DNA from: a virus
Length of the DNA: 25,037 nucleotides
Strand: one strand, 5' to 3'
Virus record (IMG/VR): IMGVR_UViG_3300027721_000069
Location: 1 to 25,037 of that record
The position numbers and the translations under genes are program-made. The notes under the pieces were generated by a model. It had not been told where the DNA came from, ran no database searches, and was given only the letters and a program-made list of their open reading frames with translations. Of this stretch, positions 19,834 through 25,037 are shown piece by piece (the first letter of the stretch is position 1; every line of letters begins with the position of its first letter).

Positions 19834-20862
19834 ATGAGTGAAGAATCTACGGCCATCGCTGGGGTCACAGAACCAGTGTCAAACTTATCAGTTGAAGAGT
19901 ATATTGCTCGCAGAACTGGTATTGCATCACAACAGGACGAACAAACAGAAGAATCCGAATCGGAGACTGAGGTTGAAATTGAGGATCAGGAAGCTGAGAC
20001 CGAAGACTATACTGAGGAGACCGAGGAAGAGGAAGAGGTTAGTTCCGAAGAAGCTGAATTAGATTTGCTTAATCTATCGACCGAGCAGATTCAAGAACTA
20101 GCTAAGAAAGGCAAGAGCCGCTTGCTCCAACGTGTTGGGGAATTAACCGCACAGAAGAGGCAGTTGGAAGAAAAACTCCAACAACAGGTGGCAGCAAAAC
20201 CTACGAAAGAGATCCCACAGGATGAAAATCCATTCCGTAATATCTCAGACCCGAAGGAGTTGATTGCTAAGTATGGTGAACTTGAACAAGTGTTGGAAGA
20301 TACTGACGCAATCCTTGAGGAGCATGAAGACTACGGGCCAGATGACATTATAACTGTCGGAGACCGGGAATTCACCAAGAGGGAGATCAGGAAAGCAAAT
20401 CGTAATGCCCGCGAATCTATCACAAAATATATTCCCGCACAAGAGAGACAGATTGTTAAAATCCAGCAACTGGCTCAAATGGAAGAGCATTACTCGGCTG
20501 CCGCTAAGGAGGAGATCCCAGACATTCTAGACCCTGAGTCTGAAGTTGGATCTAGATTCCAAGCAATGATGCAAGACCCAATCGCTCAACAGGTAAAAAC
20601 TCAGATTCCAGAACTTGGAGCGCAGCTAGAATACCTTCTAGCCCATGCCGCAAACTCTATCTACGGGAAGGGTAGGCCTAGGATCAACGCAGCAGCAGTT
20701 GGAAGTAAGTTGAAGATAAATCCATCTTCTTCACCAACGGGAGCTTCAGCAGTTAGCCCTAGATCGCTCAAACCGAAGAAGGTCGCGGAAGCGTATAACA
20801 AGTTCGAAAAATCGCACTCAGTAGATGATTGGATCTCAGCCCGAATCGCCAAATACAAATAA
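19834..20862 (+). CDS. Probable capsid scaffolding protein
   Basis: This 342-aa protein starts at the ATG at 19834; a TTG at 19819 in the same frame is less likely. The N-terminal 80 residues are extremely acidic with runs of Glu (EESESETEVEIEDQEAE). A helical, coiled-coil-prone middle follows (AQKRQLEEKLQQQVAAK), then a basic Pro/Ser-rich linker and a short helical C-terminus (KKVAEAYNKFEKSHSVDDW). Acidic N-terminus, helical core and basic capsid-contacting C-terminus, immediately before the major capsid gene, are typical of scaffolding proteins. It would guide prohead assembly and be removed before or during packaging. Confidence 0.75.
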   Translation: MSEESTAIAGVTEPVSNLSVEEYIARRTGIASQQDEQTEESESETEVEIEDQEAETEDYTEETEEEEEVSSEEAELDLLNLSTEQIQELAKKGKSRLLQRVGELTAQKRQLEEKLQQQVAAKPTKEIPQDENPFRNISDPKELIAKYGELEQVLEDTDAILEEHEDYGPDDIITVGDREFTKREIRKANRNARESITKYIPAQERQIVKIQQLAQMEEHYSAAAKEEIPDILDPESEVGSRFQAMMQDPIAQQVKTQIPELGAQLEYLLAHAANSIYGKGRPRINAAAVGSKLKINPSSSPTGASAVSPRSLKPKKVAEAYNKFEKSHSVDDWISARIAKYK

Positions 20863-20886
20863 TTTAACGACTAAACATATAATATT

Positions 20887-21870
20887 ATGCCTATCTCAAG
20901 CACTTACTCACCAAACGCACCTGCCGCCCGCACGGGTCAAGGTTCGGCCATCGCAAACCGCGAGGATCTCTCCAACGAGTTGACCCTCCTTGCACCAGAA
21001 GAAACCCCTCTCCTTTCGCTCTGCGGTAAGGGGACTGCTAAATCCACGTTCTCGGAATGGACTGCTGACAAGCTTTCCGCTCCTATCACCGCTGGTATCG
21101 CAGAGGGTGCAGATGTGAACTCGTTCTCCGACAAGTTTGCACAACGCGCTCGCCTTGGTAACTACGTTCAAATCTTCCGCCGCGACTTCCTCGTGTCGAA
21201 CCTTCAAGAAGCTGTTGCATCCGTTGGTCCAGCCAACATCGCACAAGCCGAAGCAATGTCGATGCGCGAAATCAAACGCGATGTCGAAGCCCGTATCTGC
21301 TCCAACAGCGACCGTTCCGTAGAGGATGGTGCTGGCACTCCATACGCCCTCCGTGGCCTTGGTGACTGGTTGGATTCCGCAGGTCCTGCTGACGTTCCTG
21401 CTGCATACCGCACCCCGGCTGCAAGCATCCTGTCCAGCGCACCTACCGAAACCACGTTCAACGACATCATCGCGTCGATCTTCTCCGTCAATGGTGAAGC
21501 TAACTCGCTGTCCCTCGTTGCCAACGTAGCCCTTCGCAAGGTGATCAGCAACTTCACCCGTTCTAGCGGTGCTGCTGCTTCCGAGGCAGTTTACACTGTC
21601 AACCAGAACGCTGAGAGCAAGAAGGTCACTCACTCCGTCCAACTCTATGATTCCGACTTCGGTATCGTTAAAGTTATCAACGGTAACCCAGATTGTATGA
21701 CTGGTGCTTCTGGCTACCTCGTCAATCCATCCTACTTGCAATTCAACACGCTCATCCCAATGGGTGTTACTCGCCTTGAGAACCAAGGTGGTGGCGAGCG
21801 TGGCTTTGTTGACATGGCTGGAACTCTCGTCTGTAAGCATCCCGGCGCACACGGCAAGATCACCCTGTAA
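20887..21870 (+). CDS. Major capsid protein, SU10-like family
   Basis: This 327-aa protein is expected to adopt the HK97 fold and build the head shell. The N-terminal part (ANREDLSNELTLLAPEETPLL, then EWTADKL) matches the 'aReDLsd.i.....eTP....' pattern of the SU10-type major capsid family (formerly DUF5309). Downstream YVQIFRRDFLVSN, a helix with MREIKRDVEARI and LRGLGDWLDS, and the C-terminal MGVTRLENQGGGERGFVDMAGTL, also fit. It is GC-rich with many C-ending codons, as in a highly expressed gene. It follows the scaffold by 24 bases and precedes the head/decoration gene. An antisense open frame covering nearly all of it looks like a codon-bias shadow. Confidence 0.92.
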   Translation: MPISSTYSPNAPAARTGQGSAIANREDLSNELTLLAPEETPLLSLCGKGTAKSTFSEWTADKLSAPITAGIAEGADVNSFSDKFAQRARLGNYVQIFRRDFLVSNLQEAVASVGPANIAQAEAMSMREIKRDVEARICSNSDRSVEDGAGTPYALRGLGDWLDSAGPADVPAAYRTPAASILSSAPTETTFNDIIASIFSVNGEANSLSLVANVALRKVISNFTRSSGAAASEAVYTVNQNAESKKVTHSVQLYDSDFGIVKVINGNPDCMTGASGYLVNPSYLQFNTLIPMGVTRLENQGGGERGFVDMAGTLVCKHPGAHGKITL

Positions 21871-21902
21871 TATAAACAACTGAAAATTAACTAAATAATT
21901 AT

Positions 21903-22325
21903 ATGCCTCAATTAAGCAATCAAGAGTCGCGTGGGTTCACCCACTTCTTCCGTATGAGCGCAGCAGACCTCGTTGCTGCTGGAACGTCAGCAAAGGTGAT
22001 CGGCGTGGTTCCTCGCGGTGCTATCGTTACCAACGCAGCTGTGACTGTCTTCACGCCTATCGCAGGCGCGTCTGACATCACCCTTACGCTTGGTGTTACT
22101 GGAACAGCTGCTGGTTTCATTGCCTCGACTGACCTCGACGCACTGACCGCAACCGCATACAATAGCGGAACGCTGCTCGACACCGAGCCGGGATATGTCA
22201 ACAACTCGGCATCTTCCGTCAACATCATCGCCACCCTCGGCGGAACTGTTGCAAGCATCACTGCTGGTGAGATCATCTTCGGTATCACCATCCTTGATCC
22301 TTACGGTCTTGCGAACAACGCCTAA
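21903..22325 (+). CDS. Head decoration / minor head protein (probable)
   Basis: This 140-aa, beta-strand-rich, Ala/Thr/Gly-rich protein has almost no Lys. Strands such as SAKVIGVVPRGAIVTNAAV, DITLTLGVTG and IIATLGGTVASITAGEI suggest a small beta-barrel. It lies directly after the major capsid protein and before a strong terminator, so it is probably transcribed at a high level with the capsid. That position and fold are typical of head-stabilising or decoration proteins. A head-fibre or tail component cannot be excluded. Confidence 0.65.
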   Translation: MPQLSNQESRGFTHFFRMSAADLVAAGTSAKVIGVVPRGAIVTNAAVTVFTPIAGASDITLTLGVTGTAAGFIASTDLDALTATAYNSGTLLDTEPGYVNNSASSVNIIATLGGTVASITAGEIIFGITILDPYGLANNA

Positions 22326-22334
22326 TAACTAATC

Positions 22335-22375
22335 TGGGTGGGGGCAGTTTAATCTCTGTCCTCACCCATATTTTT
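22335..22375 (+). terminator. Rho-independent terminator after the capsid unit
   Basis: A 13-bp stem (TGGGTGGGGGCAG paired with CTGTCCTCACCCA, with two G-T wobbles) closes an 8-base loop and is followed by ATATTTTTAT. It begins nine bases after the decoration gene stop. With the terminator at 19712 it brackets the scaffold-capsid-decoration unit. Confidence 0.82.
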
Positions 22376-22381
22376 ATCTAT

Positions 22382-22669
22382 ATGAAAATATCTGAAGCTG
22401 AGATGAATTCCGCTCTAATTAATGAGCTGTGCAGCGGAAGAATGTTGATGGAAACTCAACAAAAATTTAGAGAGAGAGCCTGCGCCCAAGAGGCGTTTGA
22501 GGCCAGAGGACACAAATCCATCAAAGGTCTTGGCAAGATGATTGCCAGCATCCCAAGCCACGAATACTTCCTCATCGCTGAGAAGTATGGGAAAGAGTGC
22601 TGGAACGACCGGGGATTTGTGCGTGATTTTCAAAAATTCGAACCTTCATTGATCGCCAATAAAATCTGA
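22382..22669 (+). CDS. Conserved small phage protein of unknown function
   Basis: This 95-aa soluble protein has RACAQEAFEARGHKSIKGLGKMIASIPSHEYFLIAEKYG (split for description) and ends near FVRDFQKFEPSL. I recognise the pattern 'h.s..gLg......p..ey......yg.e...d..F...f....P' from small proteins next to capsid and adaptor genes in many podovirus-like phages, none with a known function to my knowledge. Its start is seven bases after the terminator's T-run, and its stop overlaps the adaptor start by one base (TGATG). Confidence 0.7.
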   Translation: MKISEAEMNSALINELCSGRMLMETQQKFRERACAQEAFEARGHKSIKGLGKMIASIPSHEYFLIAEKYGKECWNDRGFVRDFQKFEPSLIANKI

Positions 22670-23286
22670 TGCAGACAAAAACCTACAGTGAACTCTACGA
22701 TCTGATTCAAGCCCTTTGCGGTGTCATGTTTGCTGTCGGTGAGGAGCAGCGGATCAAGGCACTTATCAATCGCCGGGCGCAGAAGGCATACCGTGCGAGT
22801 AACTACTGGACTAGGTTCCTACTGGTGGGTCAGCAATTCACCCCGGACGATGGGGTTGTGTTGTATGAAGACCCCAACGGATACAAGGTCGATACCTTCC
22901 TGCGTATCTACAAGACCCAACCATACACCGGGATCAATGTTCAGGAGTATGAGTTTACCGTGACACAGGGTGGAGCCAAGTTGATACATGGGACTACGAT
23001 CCCAGACACCGTGTGGGTGACCTGCAAGACGCAACTGCTCGATACCTATGGCACTGCTACAGGTGATAATTCAAACATCCCGAACGAGTGGTTCCAATAC
23101 ATGGCACACGGGACGTATTCCGACTACCTCCGTGCCGAGGGGCAACAGGAGAGGGCTGCATTGGCAGACCAAGAGGCCAGCGAGATGCTCACGGATGAAT
23201 TGATGCGCTTGGATGAGCAGCACACCCAGACGATTATCTCGAATCGGATATCCACAAACTCCAATATGCAGTATCGCAGCTATTAA
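22669..23286 (+). CDS. Head-tail adaptor / tail tubular A-like protein
   Basis: This 205-aa protein is likely the ring joining the portal to the tail nozzle. The N-terminal helical part has YSELYDLIQALCGVMFAVGEE followed by INRRAQKAYRASNYWTRFL, the typical 'ly..i..l.g........r...liNrRa..ay..s..W.rfl' pattern of podovirus adaptor proteins. A beta-rich middle follows (VDTFLRIYKTQPY, YEFTVTQGGAKLIH, DTVWVTCKTQLLD) and then a helical C-terminus with QERAALADQEASEML. Its position after the capsid module agrees. Confidence 0.75.
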   Translation: MQTKTYSELYDLIQALCGVMFAVGEEQRIKALINRRAQKAYRASNYWTRFLLVGQQFTPDDGVVLYEDPNGYKVDTFLRIYKTQPYTGINVQEYEFTVTQGGAKLIHGTTIPDTVWVTCKTQLLDTYGTATGDNSNIPNEWFQYMAHGTYSDYLRAEGQQERAALADQEASEMLTDELMRLDEQHTQTIISNRISTNSNMQYRSY

Positions 23287-23298
23287 TTTTCAAATAAT

Positions 23299-24588
23299 AT
23301 GGATTTCAGCCTATCAAGCTCTCTAGTTGGAAGTGCAACACTTAACCCGGACAAGCTATCCCTCGACCTTCAGTTCGCCACCGACAAGACCCTTACCGCC
23401 CGTAAAGGTCCCACCCCTACGTTCACGCGAGCATCTACCGCAAGATTTGTTGGGAGTGACGGGCTAATCCAATCGGCAGCAATCAACACCCCCCGCTTCG
23501 ACCACGATCCCGTCACGCTTGCTTGCAAGGGATTGTTGATCGAGGAGAGCAGGACTAATTTATTCCAAAGAAGCAGTGAATTTGAAAACGTATATTGGAC
23601 TAAATTAAGAACAAGTGTCCCATCTGCGGATGTAGCAGTCTCACCTTCTGGAGCTACTGATGCAGAAAAATTAGTCGAAGATACAAGCAACGGAACGCAT
23701 TTGCTTTACAGATTATTTTCCAATGCTTTATCATTAATTCCATACACATTTTCTATTTTTGCAAAAGCTGATGGTAGAAATTTTGCATACCTGAATTTAG
23801 GTGATGGATTTGCAGCAAACTCATTTGCATACTTTGATCTTCAGAACGGGCAAGTTGGAACTGTCGGAGCAAATGCCACAGGAACAATAACCTCTTTCGG
23901 GAACGGTTGGTATAGGTGTTCAATTACAGGAACTCCAACATCTACATCTACGAACGGATTTTATGTTCAAACTGCTTCCGCAAACAATACAGTCAGTTAC
24001 ACAGGAGACGGAACATCAGGCATCTATCTCTGGGGCGCACAACTAGAAGTAGGCGCCTTCCCCACATCCTACATCCCGACCACCACAGCGTCCGTAGTTC
24101 GCAGCGCGGATGTGTGCAGTATCACGGGCGCGAGCTTTACGAGTTTCTATAACCAGAGTGAGGGGACTTTCCAAGGTAATTACTCGTTTGTGTCAGGGTA
24201 TTCTAATGCGAATAGCGCAATGGCATTGTTCCAAGCCTCCAATAATACCTTTGCCGAAGTTATAAGGATCGGAACAGCATCAGGATCTTCAATTCAGAGA
24301 TTAGACACAGTAATTGGAGGATCACAAACCCGCATTTTCTCATTAAATAATCAATCATTAACTGCACTAAACAAGGTTGCTGGCGCATATAAAGTAGGAA
24401 GCAACGCGATTTCGTTAAATGGTGCTGCTGCTGTGACGGCTTCTCCCGCAAGTATAACTTCTTTAGTATCTAGATTAGACATAGGTGTTGTCCACGATGG
24501 AACAGCCAGAATCAACGGACATATTCAATTTTTCCGCTACTACAAAAAACGTCTTTCTGACGCAAAACTCGTAACATTAACGACATAA
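23299..24588 (+). CDS. Spike / fibre protein with lectin-like domains
   Basis: This 429-aa protein has an N-terminal segment with TFTRASTARFVGSDGLIQSAAINTPRFDHDP and then GLLIEESRTNLFQRSSEFENVYW (about residues 79-100), a pattern shared by many phage head-spike and tail proteins. Two beta-sandwich domains follow (about 105-265, carbohydrate-binding-like, with TDAEKLVED, YTFSIFAKADGR, GWYRCSITG, YLWGAQLEVG; and about 275-429, concanavalin/laminin-G-like, with ALNKVAGAYKVGSNAISLNG, ending FFRYYKKRLSDAKL). Such domains bind cell-surface sugars. Base composition alternates inside the gene (AT-rich from about 23560 to 24000 and again from 24150), which suggests domain shuffling. Confidence 0.72.
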   Translation: MDFSLSSSLVGSATLNPDKLSLDLQFATDKTLTARKGPTPTFTRASTARFVGSDGLIQSAAINTPRFDHDPVTLACKGLLIEESRTNLFQRSSEFENVYWTKLRTSVPSADVAVSPSGATDAEKLVEDTSNGTHLLYRLFSNALSLIPYTFSIFAKADGRNFAYLNLGDGFAANSFAYFDLQNGQVGTVGANATGTITSFGNGWYRCSITGTPTSTSTNGFYVQTASANNTVSYTGDGTSGIYLWGAQLEVGAFPTSYIPTTTASVVRSADVCSITGASFTSFYNQSEGTFQGNYSFVSGYSNANSAMALFQASNNTFAEVIRIGTASGSSIQRLDTVIGGSQTRIFSLNNQSLTALNKVAGAYKVGSNAISLNGAAAVTASPASITSLVSRLDIGVVHDGTARINGHIQFFRYYKKRLSDAKLVTLTT

Positions 24589-24908
24589 TGCAGGACTACC
24601 TACTAAAATTCCCATCCAAGGCAATCGCTGAACAGTTCGGCGTCGCTCATGGATTTACCACAGAAGTTGATGGCGTTATACAAGCTGTCTTCTCAACCCA
24701 CGAATACGCCCTGCACGAAATCGGTGAACACAACGGTGCTGATTACTGGATTCTATTCCGCGACCTTGTGGGCATCCCGATTCCCGAAGATGCTGACCCG
24801 TTCATCTACTGGGCATCAACTTGGACTGTAACGGACGAGGATGGTAACGAAACTCCTGTCCCTCGTCCAGATGGTTACGAAAATATACCAACTGTTTTTT
24901 GGTCTTAA
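24588..24908 (+). CDS. Conserved small phage protein of unknown function
   Basis: This 106-aa acidic protein starts by one-base overlap with the spike gene (TAATG). It contains HEIGEHNGADYWILFRDLVG, IPIPEDADPFIYWAST and ends IPTVFWS. The pattern '..yw.lfRDlvg.pvP.......W.S......P...iP.vFw' occurs in small proteins after fibre genes in many phages; I know no function for it. Translational coupling to the spike suggests a fibre-related accessory or chaperone. Confidence 0.65.
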   Translation: MQDYLLKFPSKAIAEQFGVAHGFTTEVDGVIQAVFSTHEYALHEIGEHNGADYWILFRDLVGIPIPEDADPFIYWASTWTVTDEDGNETPVPRPDGYENIPTVFWS

Positions 24909-24919
24909 ATAATGATACC

Positions 24920-25037
24920 ATGGACGAGCATAGCGCAACATACAATCTAGTGAACGGAATTATCGGTTCGGCCGCATCGGCACTTGGTGTCATCACACAG
25001 TTTCAGGAGCAGCTTGACTGGGCATTGAAGACAACAT
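24920..25037 (+). CDS. 5' end of a further gene, possibly holin-like (partial)
   Basis: The reading frame from 24920 (MDEHSATYNLVNGIIGSAAS...) stays open for 39 codons to the window edge. An ATG at 24912 in another frame stops after 12 codons, so 24920 is preferred. Residues 12-27 are moderately hydrophobic (NGIIGSAASALGVITQ). Holins often follow fibre genes in such phages, but the visible part is too short to tell. The gene is cut by the window end. Confidence 0.5.
   Translation, partial: MDEHSATYNLVNGIIGSAASALGVITQFQEQLDWALKTT

Noticed and set aside
20908-21879. 323-codon minus-strand open frame opposite the whole major capsid gene
   Set aside because: The protein has no recognisable motif and looks like a shadow of the capsid gene's strong codon bias. 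Unlike the HNH case, all the conserved signal is on the sense strand.
1-25037. Window ends joining to a circle
   Set aside because: The partial frame at 24920 can be read on into position 1 for 24 more codons, but the resulting tail looks arbitrary and there is no terminal repeat, so circularity of this exact sequence is not supported.

Overview
This window is the structural (late) half of a tailed-phage genome, most likely a podovirus-like phage of an environmental bacterium. From position 836 onward every conventional gene is on the + strand. The genes are packed tightly: many overlap by 1 to 4 bases (ATGA or TAATG junctions), and the rest are spaced by a few AT-rich bases. Almost no start codon has a Shine-Dalgarno sequence; starts are instead preceded by A/T runs such as ATAAT. 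That suggests a host that does not depend on Shine-Dalgarno initiation (Bacteroidetes-, Verrucomicrobia- or cyanobacteria-like habits), but the host cannot be named. No replication, integrase, lysogeny or complete lysis gene is visible, so this is probably part of a larger genome.

Layout. Positions 1-835 are non-coding and hold a 32-bp tandem repeat rich in ACGCGT, a purine tract and a G-rich potential hairpin. Positions 836-4332 are tail genes: a small beta-rich protein, a tail nozzle/hub beta-propeller protein and a fibre-like protein. Positions 4333-12769 hold a small conserved protein, three probable internal-virion/DNA-ejection proteins, a 1814-aa giant protein with an HExxH metallopeptidase-like site, and an acidic 92-aa protein. 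Positions 12766-18290 are the packaging module: small terminase, large terminase (TerL) and portal. Positions 18287-19676 hold five small genes, one a single-membrane-span peptide of 56 aa. A terminator follows, then the capsid module at 19834-22325 (scaffold, SU10-like major capsid protein, head/decoration protein), closed by a second terminator. Positions 22382-25037 hold a conserved small protein, a head-tail adaptor, a lectin-like spike/fibre protein, another conserved small protein and the start of a further gene.

The outstanding object is inside TerL. The ATPase P-loop is split exactly between GGNR and SGKT by a 310-aa intein (13521-14450) with recognisable N- and C-terminal splicing blocks. 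The sense strand encodes no endonuclease between these blocks. The opposite strand carries a complete 246-aa HTH + HNH homing-endonuclease ORF (13585-14325, minus), lying wholly within the intein. The same bases therefore encode a spliced-out protein linker on one strand and a well-conserved HNH_3-type nuclease on the other. The endonuclease is the only convincing minus-strand gene in the window. I know of antisense homing-endonuclease genes in group I introns. I do not know of a described case in an intein, where both strands must stay open.

How the parts work together: terminase, portal, scaffold and capsid build and fill the head; the adaptor, nozzle and fibres form the short tail and receptor-binding parts; the internal proteins and the giant protein are probably carried in the virion and ejected with the DNA. 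TerL can act only after the intein excises itself and rejoins the P-loop. The antisense endonuclease would be expected to spread the intein to intein-free TerL alleles of related phages.
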